Part shown: positions 9,240 to 18,477 of the stretch, in pieces
How the letters are laid out: the number at the start of each line of letters is the position of its first letter
How positions within the stretch are numbered: the stretch's first letter is position 1
Notes under the pieces: generated by a model
Told to the model about the DNA's origin: nothing
Seen by the model: only the letters and a program-made list of their open reading frames with translations
The model's database searches: none
Source of the DNA: VAXT01 sp964591295
GTDB taxonomy: Bacteria; Actinomycetota; Thermoleophilia; Gaiellales; Gaiellaceae
DNA: 64,000 nucleotides
Direction: 5' to 3'
NCBI GenBank assembly: GCA_964591295.1
Contig: CAZQAG010000008.1
Coordinates: 1 to 64,000, forward strand
Made by a program: the position numbers and the translations under genes

Positions 9240-9831
9240 CGCCCTGCTCTCGCGGCCGCGCGGGCGCGTCGAGGTCGTCCTGGACGGGGAGTACTGGCGC
9301 ACCATGCCGGCCGAGGCCGTGCTGGCGGCCGGACTGGATGTGGGCGTCGAGCTCGACCGCCCGCGAGCGCGGCGGGTGCGTCGCGAGCTCGTGCGGCACG
9401 AGGCGATGGTAAAGGCTGCGCGCTCGCTCGCCCGGCGCGACCTGACCGAGAAGGAGCTTGCCGAGCGGCTCTCTCGGGCTCAGATCGCCCCGGCAATACG
9501 CAGCGAGGCCATGGGGCAACTGGTTCGATCCGGCGCGGTCGACGACGGGCGTTTCGCGAGAGCGCGGGCCGAGCTGCTCGCTGAACGGGGGGCCGGCGAC
9601 GGTTTGATCCAGCACGATCTGGCGGGGCGAGGCATCGCGAAGGAGCTCGTGGAGGCAGCCGTCGACGCGCTCGAGCCGGAGACTGTTCGAGCGACGAGGA
9701 TCGTCGAGCGACGAGGAGGACCGAGCGTCCGGACCGCGCGTCACCTCGCGGGCAAGGGCTTCTTAGAGGACTCGATCGAGGGTGCCTGCGAAGTGCCCAT
9801 TGTGGAGGAGGCCCCTCCCGCTGTAGGATGA
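9121..9831 (+). CDS. recX: regulatory protein RecX
   Basis: A RecX-family protein of about 195-236 residues. The conserved triple-helix repeats are visible: RSLARRDLTEKELAERL, GAVDDGRFARARAELLAERG and the last repeat RHLAGKGFLEDSIEGA. Homology to family members begins around residue 39 (VSALLSRPRGRVEVVLDGEY), close to the recA stop. The far-upstream GTG at 9121 is therefore only the outer bound; the true start probably lies near 9235, where no ATG/GTG stands out. RecX inhibits or unloads RecA filaments. Confidence 0.85.
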   Translation: MRTASPPRGCCRLHPPTTPSVPRRPRRRKLSAKRSPPRVSALLSRPRGRVEVVLDGEYWRTMPAEAVLAAGLDVGVELDRPRARRVRRELVRHEAMVKAARSLARRDLTEKELAERLSRAQIAPAIRSEAMGQLVRSGAVDDGRFARARAELLAERGAGDGLIQHDLAGRGIAKELVEAAVDALEPETVRATRIVERRGGPSVRTARHLAGKGFLEDSIEGACEVPIVEEAPPAVG

Positions 9832-10039
9832 GGGGGCATTATCCGACATATTTGCCTGCACAAGCGTAGTTTCCGAATCGTTCCACCACCCAGACAAACG
9901 AGCACAAGCACCTTGACGACTACTCGAGAAGCTGTTGAAAGAGGCTTGACCGGCACGGTCTAGCCTCGTTCGTTGCGGTCCCCTGGGCCGCCTGGATTCG
10001 GAACCTTGAGCCGTGCGGGCACGTACCCGAGGAGCGCCA

Positions 10040-11539
10040 ATGCTCGTGATTGCGGCAGTTCTGATCAGCGTCTTCGTCACCGGCGCCCTCGTTCTTCTCG
10101 CGTTGCGCATGCTCGGTGGATCGAGCGTGGCCGAGGCGCGCCGGGAGGCGGAGACCATCCGCCGGGAAGCGAAGATCGAAGCCCGGGAGGAGGCCGTCCG
10201 CCTGAGGGCGGAGGTCGAGCGTGAGATCGCCGAGCAACGCAAGCGGATCACGAAGATCGAGGAACGGGCGCTCGCCCGGGAGGACGAGGTCGAGCGTCGG
10301 CAGAAGGAGATCGAGCGTCGCGACCAGGGCCTGGCGGACCGCGAGGTGCACGTCAAGGAGCTCCAGGAAGACCTCAAGGAAGCGAAGCAGCGTGAGCTCG
10401 AGGAGCTCGAACGAATCGGCGGCATGACCGTCGGGGAGGCGAAGGCGCGGCTGCTCGCCCAGTCGGAAGAACTGGTCCGACACGACCTCGCCCGCCGGGT
10501 GCGCCAGCTCGACGAGGAGGCGCAAAGCGAGGCGAAGCGGCGCGCGCGGAACCTCGTCGCCGATGCGCTCCAGCGGGTCGCTGCGAGCCACGCTGCGGAG
10601 ACGACCTCGTCCCTGATCGAGCTCCCGTCAGACGACATGAAAGGACGCATCATCGGCCGTGAGGGCCGCAACATCCGCGCGCTCGAGCACTTGACCGGCG
10701 TGGACGTGATCGTCGACGACACGCCGCAGGCAGTCGTTCTCTCGTCGTTCGACCCGATCCGGCGGGAGATCGCGAAGATGACGCTCCTGAAGCTCGTCGA
10801 GGACGGCCGTATCCAGCCGGCCCGGATCGAGGAGATGTACTACCAGTCGAAGACCGAGATCGACGAGCACATCCAGCAGGCGGGCGAGCAGGCGGTGTTC
10901 GAGGCCAACTGCGGCGACTTCCACGAGGAGATCGTCAAGCTCCTCGGCCGCTTGAACTACCGGACGAGCTACGGGCAGAACGTGCTCAAGCACACGCTCG
11001 AGGTCGTCCACCTCGCCGGGCTGATGGCGACCGAGCTGGAAGCGCACGTGAAGACCGCCAAGCGAGCCGCGATGCTCCACGACGTCGGGAAGGCGCTGAC
11101 GCACGAGGTCGAGGGCTCACACGCCGCAATCTCGACCCAGTACGCGAAGCGCTACGGCGAGTCACCCGGGGTCATTCACGCCGTCGAGGCCCATCACTAC
11201 GAGGTCCAGCCGCAGACGATCGAGTCCGTGCTCCTGATCGCCGCAGATGCGATCTCCGGCGCGCGGCCCGGCGCAAGGGGCGACAGCCTCGAGAACTACA
11301 TCAAGCGCCTTGCGGCGCTCGAGGAACTGGCGGCGAAGAAGCCCGGGGTCGAAAAGGTCTATGCGCTCCAGGCCGGCCGCGAGATCCGCGTGATCGTCAA
11401 GCCGACGGAGATCGACGACGACCAGGCGGCCCTGCTCTCCCACGAGATCGCCCGCGACATCGAGAACGACCTCGAGTACCCGGGCCAGATCAAGGTGACC
11501 GTGATTCGTGAATCACGAAACGTCGAGTTCGCGAAGTAG
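10040..11539 (+). CDS. rny: ribonuclease Y
   Basis: A 499-residue RNase Y, the membrane-anchored endoribonuclease that initiates mRNA decay. An N-terminal helix (MLVIAAVLISVFVTGALVLL) is followed by a long Glu/Arg coiled coil (about 35-185), a KH domain (MKGRIIGREGRNIRALEHLT), and an HD domain with MLHDVGKAL (about residue 345) and HAVEAHHYEVQPQT. ATG 10040 is preceded by GAGGAG at 10029-10034, so I prefer it over the GTG at 10013. The 208 bp gap upstream of the start after recX implies its own promoter, which I could not place. Confidence 0.96.
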   Translation: MLVIAAVLISVFVTGALVLLALRMLGGSSVAEARREAETIRREAKIEAREEAVRLRAEVEREIAEQRKRITKIEERALAREDEVERRQKEIERRDQGLADREVHVKELQEDLKEAKQRELEELERIGGMTVGEAKARLLAQSEELVRHDLARRVRQLDEEAQSEAKRRARNLVADALQRVAASHAAETTSSLIELPSDDMKGRIIGREGRNIRALEHLTGVDVIVDDTPQAVVLSSFDPIRREIAKMTLLKLVEDGRIQPARIEEMYYQSKTEIDEHIQQAGEQAVFEANCGDFHEEIVKLLGRLNYRTSYGQNVLKHTLEVVHLAGLMATELEAHVKTAKRAAMLHDVGKALTHEVEGSHAAISTQYAKRYGESPGVIHAVEAHHYEVQPQTIESVLLIAADAISGARPGARGDSLENYIKRLAALEELAAKKPGVEKVYALQAGREIRVIVKPTEIDDDQAALLSHEIARDIENDLEYPGQIKVTVIRESRNVEFAK

Positions 11540-11552
11540 CGCGGCTGCGGCC

Positions 11553-12292
11553 GTGACCGACTCGCCGCGGCTCTACGGCGACCTTGCCTCCTGGTTTCAC
11601 CTGCTTACGGCTCCGGAGGATTACGAGGAGGAGGCTGAGCTCTACCGGCGCCTACTGATCGAAACGGCCCAGGATCCCGTCGAGTCGGTGCTCGAGCTCG
11701 GGAGTGGGGGAGGCAACAACGCGTCGCACCTCAAGCGGCACTTCACGCTCACGCTCGTCGACCGCTCACCCGGGATGCTCGAGCTGAGCCGCGGGCTGAA
11801 CCCCGAGTGCGAGCACGTCGAGGGAGATATGAGGACGGTCCGACTCGGCCGCATGTTCGAGGCAGTCTTCGTGCACGACGCGCTGGCGTCATCCTGACCG
11901 AGCCCGATCTGCGGGCTGTCTTCGACACGGCGTCCGTCCACTGCCGGCCGGGCGGCAGCGCGGTCTTCGTTCCGGACTATTTGACGGAGACGTTCGCGGT
12001 ACGCACGAGTCACGGAGGCCACGACTCGGAGGACGGCGCGCGAGGCCTTCGCTACCTCGAGTGGGTCCGCGCCGATGCTTCGGACCCGACAAGGCACGTG
12101 GTCGACTTCGCCTACCTCCTTCGCGAGGGCGAGACGGTTCGCGTCGAGCACGATCGCCATCTCTGCGGGCTGTTCCCCAGGGAGACCTGGTTGCGCGGTC
12201 TCGACGCTGCCGGGTTCGACGTCAACGCTGTCGAACCCGACTACGAAGAGCCGACGAGCCAGGTCGTCTTCGCCTGTCAGCGCCGAGCCTGA
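11553..12292 (+). pseudogene. class I SAM-dependent methyltransferase, single-base frameshift
   Basis: Two overlapping frames together make one methyltransferase. The first (GTG 11553, TDSPRLYGDLASWFHLLT) holds SAM motif I VLELGSGGGNNASHL and reaches FEAVFVHDA before a TGA at 11895-11897. The second frame continues with VILTEPDLRAVFDTASVHC and RPGGSAVFVPDY, ending at 12292. The join needs one extra base near 11884-11890 (expected order HDA-L-x-V-I-L-TE). This is either a real frameshift that splits the gene or a single-base sequencing/assembly error. Substrate unknown. Confidence 0.75.
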
Positions 12293-12311
12293 GCCGGGCT
12301 ACGATGCGGCC

Positions 12312-13637
12312 GTGAAGCGGTACCACGTCACCACCTTCGGGTGCCAGATGAACGCTCACGACTCCGAGCGGATCAAGGGCATGCTCGAGGAACTGGGACT
12401 GGGGGAGGCGCCCTCTCAGGACGAGGCCGACGTCCTCGTTTTCAACACGTGCACGATCCGAGAGAAGCCGGATCAGCGTTTCGCTTCTCATCTCGGCAAC
12501 GCTCGGATGCTGAAGGTCGCCGACCCGGACAAGGTGATCGCCGTCGGCGGCTGCTACGCCGAGGCGCAGCGCGAGCGGCTCTTCGACCTCTATCCGTTCG
12601 TCGACGTCGCCTTCGGCCCCGGCACGATTCCGCACCTCGCTGATTGGCTTGGCGCAGGAGGCGAGGCTCCCCGCGGGCGGTTCGGCACCGGCGAGGAGCG
12701 CGAGTTCGCCGGCACGCTGCCGATGCACCGCGAGCGCCGCTTCCAGGCCTGGGTGCAGGTTTCGATGGGCTGCAACTCCGTCTGCTCGTACTGCATCGTG
12801 CCCGCCGTGCGCGGGCGCGAGGTGAGCCGGCGGCCCGGAGAGATCGTCGCTGAGGTGACGCGCCTCGCCCAGGAGGGCGTACGGGAGATCACGCTCCTCG
12901 GTCAGAACGTCAACTCCTGGGGCCGCGATCTTCTCCCCGACGTGAAGACCGGGTTCGGAGAGCTTCTCCGCGCCTGCGACTCGGTCGCCGGGATCGAGCG
13001 CATCCGCTTCACGAGCCCGCATCCGAAGGACTTTCGCCAAGAGGTGATCGCGGCCATGGCCGAGTGCCGGGCGGTCTGCGAGCACGCGCATCTGCCGCTC
13101 CAGTCGGGCTCGACCCGGATTCTGAAGGCGATGCGGCGAACCTACGGCCGCGAGCGCTATCTCCGGCTCGTGGACGAGCTCCGCGCCGGGATTCCGGACC
13201 TCGCGCTCACCACCGACATCATCGTCGGCTTCCCGGGCGAGACCGAGCGCGACTTCGAAGAGACGCTGGAGGTCGTGGAGGAGGTGCGCTACGACGGCGC
13301 CTTCACGTTCGTCTATTCGCCGCGGCAGGGCACTGAAGCCGCGACGATGCCCGATCAGGTCTCGGACGAGCTCAAGCGGGAGCGGATCGAGCGGCTCGTC
13401 GAGGTCGTCCAGCGCATCGCCCAGGAGCGCAACCAGGGACGAGTGGGCCGGGTGGAGGAGGTGCTCGTCGAGGGACCGAGCCGCACCGACCCCCGTGTAC
13501 TCCGTGGGCGAACCCGCCGCAACGTCACGGTGAACTTCGCCGGATCGGCGGAGCCGGGAGAGCTCGTCGACGTGAGGATCGAGGGTGCAACGTCGACCAC
13601 CCTCCGCGGCACCGAGCTGGCGGCCGTTGCAGCGTAG
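12312..13637 (+). CDS. miaB: tRNA-2-methylthio-N6-dimethylallyladenosine synthase MiaB
   Basis: A 441-residue radical-SAM methylthiotransferase. The N-terminal UPF0004 domain keeps its three cluster cysteines (FGCQMN, FNTCTIRE, GGCYAE). The radical-SAM CxxxCxxC is MGCNSVCSYCIVP, and a TRAM domain ends the protein (RNVTVNFAG, GELVDVRI). It adds the 2-methylthio group to i6A37 of tRNA, acting after MiaA, which is encoded two genes downstream. The GTG start at 12312 is chosen because homology begins at KRYHVTTFGCQMNAHDSE. Confidence 0.96.
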   Translation: MKRYHVTTFGCQMNAHDSERIKGMLEELGLGEAPSQDEADVLVFNTCTIREKPDQRFASHLGNARMLKVADPDKVIAVGGCYAEAQRERLFDLYPFVDVAFGPGTIPHLADWLGAGGEAPRGRFGTGEEREFAGTLPMHRERRFQAWVQVSMGCNSVCSYCIVPAVRGREVSRRPGEIVAEVTRLAQEGVREITLLGQNVNSWGRDLLPDVKTGFGELLRACDSVAGIERIRFTSPHPKDFRQEVIAAMAECRAVCEHAHLPLQSGSTRILKAMRRTYGRERYLRLVDELRAGIPDLALTTDIIVGFPGETERDFEETLEVVEEVRYDGAFTFVYSPRQGTEAATMPDQVSDELKRERIERLVEVVQRIAQERNQGRVGRVEEVLVEGPSRTDPRVLRGRTRRNVTVNFAGSAEPGELVDVRIEGATSTTLRGTELAAVAA

Positions 13638-14385
13638 TCGCGAGCTCGTCTGGGACGGTTGTCTCAACGTCCGCGACCTCGGAGGTCATCGAACGAAGGA
13701 CGGGGGCCAGACGCGATTCGGCGCCGTCGTGCGCGCCGACAGCGTCCGCCAGCTCACCGACGAGGGCTGGAAGGCTCTCGTCCACTACGGCGTAGGCACC
13801 GTCGTCGACCTCCGCGGAGATCACGAGCGAGCAGAAGACCCGCCCGCCGAGCTTCCCGTCGAGGTCGTGCACGTGCCGTTCATGGAGAGCGACGAGCACG
13901 GCTGGGAGGAGATCGAGGGGGAGGTCGAGGAAGCGGCGAATGCGGCACCTGATGTCGCTACGGCGACCCGCGACGTCTACCTGATCTTCCTGGAGCACTT
14001 CAAAGCGAACGTCGCCGCCGGCATCCGAACCGTGGCTCGAGCGCCCGAAGGCGGGGTCGTCGTGCACTGCGTAGGGGGCAAGGACCGAACCGGGCTGCTC
14101 ACTGCGTTCCTCTTGCACGTGGCCGGTGTCGACACCGAGCAGATAGCAGCCGACTACGCCCTCAGCGAGGAACGCCTCCGCCCGCGACACGAGGCCTGGT
14201 TCGCGGAGGCCGAGACGGAGGCGGAGCTCAAACGCCTGCAACGCATCGCGCAAACTCCCGCGGAATCGATCGTCGGCGTCTTCCGGGAGCTCGAACGCCG
14301 ATACGGAAGCGTGGAGGGCTTTCTCCGCGAGGCGGGCGTGAGCGACGACGACCTCGCCCGCGCACGCGCGCGGCTCCGTGGCTGA
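13627..14385 (+). CDS. tyrosine/serine protein phosphatase (Y_phosphatase3 family)
   Basis: A 252-residue phosphatase of the PtpB/DSP-like group (PF13350). It has the N-terminal LNVRDLGGHRTKDGG motif and the signature loop VVHCVGGKDRTGLLTAFLL, where Cys and Arg are the catalytic nucleophile and phosphate binder and Lys-Asp is typical of this lipid/protein phosphatase class. TTG at 13627 overlaps miaB by 11 bp; a GTG at 13585 is an alternative start. It may act on phosphotyrosine/phosphoserine or phosphoinositides; the substrate is not shown. The C-terminus overlaps miaA by 8 bp. Confidence 0.86.
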   Translation: MQRSRELVWDGCLNVRDLGGHRTKDGGQTRFGAVVRADSVRQLTDEGWKALVHYGVGTVVDLRGDHERAEDPPAELPVEVVHVPFMESDEHGWEEIEGEVEEAANAAPDVATATRDVYLIFLEHFKANVAAGIRTVARAPEGGVVVHCVGGKDRTGLLTAFLLHVAGVDTEQIAADYALSEERLRPRHEAWFAEAETEAELKRLQRIAQTPAESIVGVFRELERRYGSVEGFLREAGVSDDDLARARARLRG

Positions 14386-15271
14386 CTCGGTCCTCGCGAT
14401 CTTCGGGCCTACGGGGTCGGGCAAAAGCGCCGTCGCGGAGGCCCTGGCCGACCGGATTCCCGCAGAGGTCGTCTCCGCCGACTCGATGCAGGTCTACCGT
14501 GGGCTGCCCATCCTCACGAATCAGTCACCCGGCCGCCTCGTAGCGATCTGGCCGCTCGGGCATGCAGGATCGGTCGGCGAGTACAAGGAGCTTGCGCACG
14601 CCGCGATCGACGAGGTCCTCGCAGCCGGCCGGACTCCGTTGGTGGTCGGCGGCACCGGCCTGTATCTGCGTGCCGCCCTTGCCGACCTACGATTGCCTCC
14701 GGCACCGGAGCCCGGATCCCGCGAGCGCTGGGAGGAGCTCTACGACCGCGAGGGCGCCGAGGGGGCTCATGCACTCCTCTCCGAGATTGACCCCGAGGCG
14801 GCCGCGGCTGTCCATCCAAACGACCGTCGACGCGTCGTGCGCTCGCTCGAGCTCGGCGGCCTCGACCGGGAGCGCGACCGTCTCTGGACGGAGGAGACCC
14901 GTCACCCGACACTCGTCTTCGGGCTCGACGTCCCGAAAGAGGAGCTGGAGAGCCGAATCGCGAAGCGCGCCAGGGCGATGTTCACCGCCGGCGTGCGACA
15001 GGAAGTGGAGCGCGCGCTCGCGGACGGCATCTCTCCGACCGCGAGGTACGCACACGGCATCGCAGACGTCGCCGAGCATCCTGACGACGAGGCTGCGATC
15101 GAGGCCATCGTCGACCGCGGGAAGCGCTACGCCGCGTACCAGCGCAAATGGATGCGGCGGATTCCGGGCCTTGTTAGCCTGCCTGCGGATCGCCCTCCGG
15201 GCGACATCGCCGATGCAATTCTCGAAGTGGCACGGGCTCGGCAACGACTACCTGCTGGTCGAGCGGGCTGA
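14378..15271 (+). CDS. miaA: tRNA dimethylallyltransferase MiaA
   Basis: A 297-residue prenyltransferase that transfers dimethylallyl to A37 of tRNAs reading UNN codons. It has the P-loop FGPTGSGKSAVAEALA, the ADSMQVYRGLPILTNQ loop, the VVGGTGLYLRAAL motif and HPNDRRRVVRSLEL. GTG start at 14378. The C-terminal end overlaps the dapF-like gene by 59 bp, unusually long compared with the 4-bp overlaps around it. Its product is the substrate of MiaB, encoded upstream. Confidence 0.95.
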   Translation: MADSVLAIFGPTGSGKSAVAEALADRIPAEVVSADSMQVYRGLPILTNQSPGRLVAIWPLGHAGSVGEYKELAHAAIDEVLAAGRTPLVVGGTGLYLRAALADLRLPPAPEPGSRERWEELYDREGAEGAHALLSEIDPEAAAAVHPNDRRRVVRSLELGGLDRERDRLWTEETRHPTLVFGLDVPKEELESRIAKRARAMFTAGVRQEVERALADGISPTARYAHGIADVAEHPDDEAAIEAIVDRGKRYAAYQRKWMRRIPGLVSLPADRPPGDIADAILEVARARQRLPAGRAG

Positions 15272-15995
15272 GCTTGCCTTCCCGCTGACACCCGAGCGCG
15301 TGCAGAAGATCTGCGACTACCACTTCGGCGTCGGCTCCGACGGGATCGTCGAGGTCACCTCCGCGAACGGTGACGCGGCCGAGGTGGTGATCTGGAACCC
15401 CGACGGCTCCACCGCCGAGCTCTCCGGCAACGGCACGAGGATCGCGGCCCGGTGGCTCGCTCGGCGGAGCGGCGCCGGGACCGTCCGGATCTCCGTCGGC
15501 CCGCGGGAGGTCGTCGCGGAGATGCGCGACGGCAAGCAGGTCGAGATGGACATGGGCGAGGTCGAGGTGGGGGAGCCGGAGACGATCGACGTGGGCGGCG
15601 AGCTCATCGAGTTCGTTCCCGTGTCGGTCGGGAATCCGCACGCGGTTATTCGGCGCAAGCCCGATCGCGAAGAGCTGCTGCGCCTCGGCCCGCTCGTCGA
15701 GCGCCATGAGCGGTTTCCCGAGCGGACGAACGTGCAACTCCTGCGGGTCGAAGGCGCGCATGACGTCTCAGTCGGGGTCTGGGAGCGGGGAGCGGGGGAG
15801 ACCCTCTCCTCGGGAACGAGCGCGGTCGCCGTCGCGGGCGCCGCGGTACGCCACGGCTGGTGCGAGAGCCCCGTCACAGTCCATCTCGCAGGCGGAGACC
15901 TTGTCGTCACCGTCGACGAGGCAATGAACGCGCGCCTGGTCGGCCCGGCGGAAGAGATCTGCTTCGTCGAGCTTTCCGAGGAGCTGGAACTGTGA
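15213..15995 (+). CDS. dapF: diaminopimelate epimerase-like protein lacking both catalytic cysteines
   Basis: A 260-residue protein with the DapF fold: MQFSKWHGLGNDYLLVE, FGVGSDGIV, NPDGSTAELSGNGTR, VSVGNPHAV and VWERGAGETL. DapF interconverts LL- and meso-diaminopimelate with a cysteine pair (GNGxRC and ACGTG). Here the first is Ile (GNGTRIAARW, about residue 77) and the second is Ser (LSSGTSAVA, about residue 200). All other family landmarks are kept and the gene is 4 bp overlapped with the LL-DAP aminotransferase gene. It could be a variant epimerase using another acid/base pair, an enzyme of changed chemistry, or a pseudoenzyme. Confidence 0.85.
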   Translation: MQFSKWHGLGNDYLLVERAELAFPLTPERVQKICDYHFGVGSDGIVEVTSANGDAAEVVIWNPDGSTAELSGNGTRIAARWLARRSGAGTVRISVGPREVVAEMRDGKQVEMDMGEVEVGEPETIDVGGELIEFVPVSVGNPHAVIRRKPDREELLRLGPLVERHERFPERTNVQLLRVEGAHDVSVGVWERGAGETLSSGTSAVAVAGAAVRHGWCESPVTVHLAGGDLVVTVDEAMNARLVGPAEEICFVELSEELEL

Positions 15996-17149
15996 AGTTC
16001 GCGAAGCGGCTCGACGCCATTCCCCCGTATCTGTTCGCCGAGCTCGAGCGGAAGGTGACCGAGGCCGAGCGCGCGGGGATCGATGTGATCAGCCTCGGCA
16101 TCGGCGACCCGGACCTTCCGACTCCGCCGAGAGTGATCGAGGCGCTCGCCGAAGCCGCCCGCGATCCGCGCACTCACCAGTACCCGACGAATCACGGAAC
16201 GGACGAGTTCAGGGCGGCTGCGACGGGCTTCTACCGGGACCGCTTCGGCGTCGAGCTAGACCCCGACAGTGAGGTGATCCCAGTGCTCGGCGGCAAGGAG
16301 GGCGTCGGGCACATCGCGCTCGCCTGCCTTGATCCAGGCGATGTCTGCCTGGCGCCCGACCCGGGGTATCCGCCCTACACCTCCGGCCCTGTCTTCGCAG
16401 GCGCGACCGTGCACTACCTGCCGCTGCGCGAGGAGAACGGGTTCCTGCCCGAGCTCGATAGCGCACCGGAAGGGAGGCTCCTCTACCTCAACTACCCAAA
16501 CAACCCCACGGGAGCGACCGCCGAGCTCGACTTCTTCGAGCGCGTCGTCGCGTTCGCCAAGGAGCGCAACCTCATCGTCGTGCACGACAACGCGTACTCC
16601 GAGGTTGCCTTCGACGGCTACCAGCCTCCGAGCTTCCTCGAGACGCCGGGCGCAAAGGACGTCGGCGTCGAGATCTTCTCGCTCTCGAAGGGCTGGAACA
16701 TGACCGGCTGGCGCGCGGGGCTCGTGGCAGGGAACGCGGAGCTCGTCGACGCCTATCGCCGGCTGAAGACGAACCTCGACTCCGGGATGTCCGAGGCCGT
16801 CCAGCACGCCGCCGCTGTCGCACTGACCGACTCGCGCGAGTTCCCACGTGAGATCTCCGAGGTCTATGCCCGCCGCCGCGACCTCCTCGCGGCCGGATTG
16901 CTGGCAATCGGGCTCGAGTTCAAGCCGCCGCAGGCAACGCCGTATTTCTGGGTGCGCGTGCCCGAGGGCCACACCTCGGCTTCGTTCACGGAGCTCGTAC
17001 TCGATCAGGCCTCGGTCCTGGTCTCGCCGGGAGACGCCTACGGCCCGAGCGGGGAGGGGTTCGTCCGCCTCTCCCTGACCGTGCCCGACGCGCGCCTCGA
17101 GGAGGCGGTTGGCCGGATCACAGAGGCTCTGGTCATAATTCAATCGTGA
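15992..17149 (+). CDS. dapL: LL-diaminopimelate aminotransferase-type class I/II aminotransferase
   Basis: A 385-residue PLP enzyme. The start MKFAKRLDAIPPYLFAELER and the motif VISLGIGDPDLPTP are typical of the DapL subfamily, with YPNNPTGA, FHDNAYSE-like HDNAYSEVAFDGY and the PLP-lysine region SLSKGWNMTGWRAG. DapL makes LL-DAP directly from tetrahydrodipicolinate, bypassing the succinylase route. The pairing with a DapF homologue (GTGA overlap) supports lysine/peptidoglycan precursor synthesis. An aspartate-type aminotransferase function cannot be excluded. Confidence 0.88.
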   Translation: MKFAKRLDAIPPYLFAELERKVTEAERAGIDVISLGIGDPDLPTPPRVIEALAEAARDPRTHQYPTNHGTDEFRAAATGFYRDRFGVELDPDSEVIPVLGGKEGVGHIALACLDPGDVCLAPDPGYPPYTSGPVFAGATVHYLPLREENGFLPELDSAPEGRLLYLNYPNNPTGATAELDFFERVVAFAKERNLIVVHDNAYSEVAFDGYQPPSFLETPGAKDVGVEIFSLSKGWNMTGWRAGLVAGNAELVDAYRRLKTNLDSGMSEAVQHAAAVALTDSREFPREISEVYARRRDLLAAGLLAIGLEFKPPQATPYFWVRVPEGHTSASFTELVLDQASVLVSPGDAYGPSGEGFVRLSLTVPDARLEEAVGRITEALVIIQS

Positions 17150-18477
17150 GACAGCGCCAGCCGGATCCCCCTCCGGGCCTGGAGCCTGAGCGGGGATTCA
17201 TCGTCGCCGTGCTGGCTCCCGGGGTCGACGAGGAAGACGAGCTCGACGAGCTTCGTGAGCTTTCGCGTGCCGCCGGGGTCGAGCCGGTGGGCGAGCTCGT
17301 CCAGCGCCGGGCGCGACCCGACGAGCGCACCTACGTCGGGAAGGGGAAGCTGAGGGAGCTGCAGGCCCAGTTCGGCGCGACTCGCGCCGAGTCTCTGCTC
17401 GTCGACGACGAGCTCAACCCCGGTCAGCAGCGCCAGCTCGAGGATGCCCTTTCGGCACGCGTCGTCGATCGCACGCAGCTGATCCTCGACATCTTCGCCC
17501 AGCATGCCCGCAGCGCGGAGGGCAAGCTCCAGGTCGAGCTCGCGCAGCTCGAGTACAACCTCCCGCGCATGCGGGGCCTCTGGCAGCACCTCGAGCGCCT
17601 CGGCGGTGGCCTGGGTGCGGTCGGCGGCGGAGTCGGAACGCGAGGGCCAGGCGAGTCGCAGCTCGAGACCGACCGGCGTCTGGCCGGACGTCGGATCACC
17701 CTTCTTCGCAGGCGGCTGAAGGAAGTGAGCCAACATCGCGCCACACGGCGCAAGCAGCGCGAGCGCTCGGAGGTCCCCACCGTCGCGCTTGCCGGCTATA
17801 CGAACGTCGGCAAGTCCACGCTTCTGAACCGCCTCACAGATGCCGGCGTGTCGGTGAACGATCGGCTCTTCGAGACGCTCGATCCGACGACGCGAGGCTT
17901 CGAGTACGACGGCCGCCGCTACCTGGTCACCGACACCGTCGGGTTCATCCGGCGTCTTCCACACGACCTCGTCGAAGGCTTCGCCGCCACGCTCGAGGAG
18001 ACGCTCAGGGCCGACCTCGTGCTCCACGTCGTCGACGCATCGGTGTCGGAGGATCAGCTGGAGGCGATGACCAAGGCCGTCGAGTCGGTGCTCACAGAGA
18101 TCGGAGCAGACGAGCTGCCGGTGATGGTCGTCCTCACCAAGATCGACCTCGTCGACCCCCTCGCGCGCCGGCGGCTCGGGAACCGCTTCCCCGGAGCGCC
18201 GCAGGTGTCGGCGCACACGGGTGAAGGCCTCGAGGAGCTCCAGGCGGCAATCGCCGGTCATTTCGCCGAGCGGTTCGAGGCCGTGCGGCTGCTCTTGCCC
18301 TACGAGGACGGCGGCAAGCTTGCGGAGCTCTACGAGCTCGGGGCGCCCATCGACGAGCGGATCGACAAGCCCGAAGGGGTTTTCGTGCGCGCTCGGCTCG
18401 GGCACGCCGACCTGCGTCGATTCGCATCGTTCCTCGTCGCAGAGGAAGATGAAGCCTCGCAGGGCACGCGACGATGA
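17146..18477 (+). CDS. hflX: GTPase HflX
   Basis: A 443-residue ribosome-splitting GTPase. The N-terminal HflX domain shows RPDERTYVGKGKLRELQ and DELNPGQQRQLED, then the glycine-rich GVGTRGPGESQLETDRR. The G domain has G1 GYTNVGKST, G3 DTVGFIRRLPHDLVEGF and G4 VLTKIDLVD. HflX rescues stalled ribosomes, for example after heat or antibiotic stress. The GTG start at 17146 overlaps the dapL stop. Confidence 0.95.
   Translation: MRQRQPDPPPGLEPERGFIVAVLAPGVDEEDELDELRELSRAAGVEPVGELVQRRARPDERTYVGKGKLRELQAQFGATRAESLLVDDELNPGQQRQLEDALSARVVDRTQLILDIFAQHARSAEGKLQVELAQLEYNLPRMRGLWQHLERLGGGLGAVGGGVGTRGPGESQLETDRRLAGRRITLLRRRLKEVSQHRATRRKQRERSEVPTVALAGYTNVGKSTLLNRLTDAGVSVNDRLFETLDPTTRGFEYDGRRYLVTDTVGFIRRLPHDLVEGFAATLEETLRADLVLHVVDASVSEDQLEAMTKAVESVLTEIGADELPVMVVLTKIDLVDPLARRRLGNRFPGAPQVSAHTGEGLEELQAAIAGHFAERFEAVRLLLPYEDGGKLAELYELGAPIDERIDKPEGVFVRARLGHADLRRFASFLVAEEDEASQGTRR

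Noticed and set aside
9832..10039. Promoter of rny
   Set aside because: TTGACG, TTGAAA and TTGACC occur at 9913-9951, but none has an acceptable -10 at 16-18 bp.
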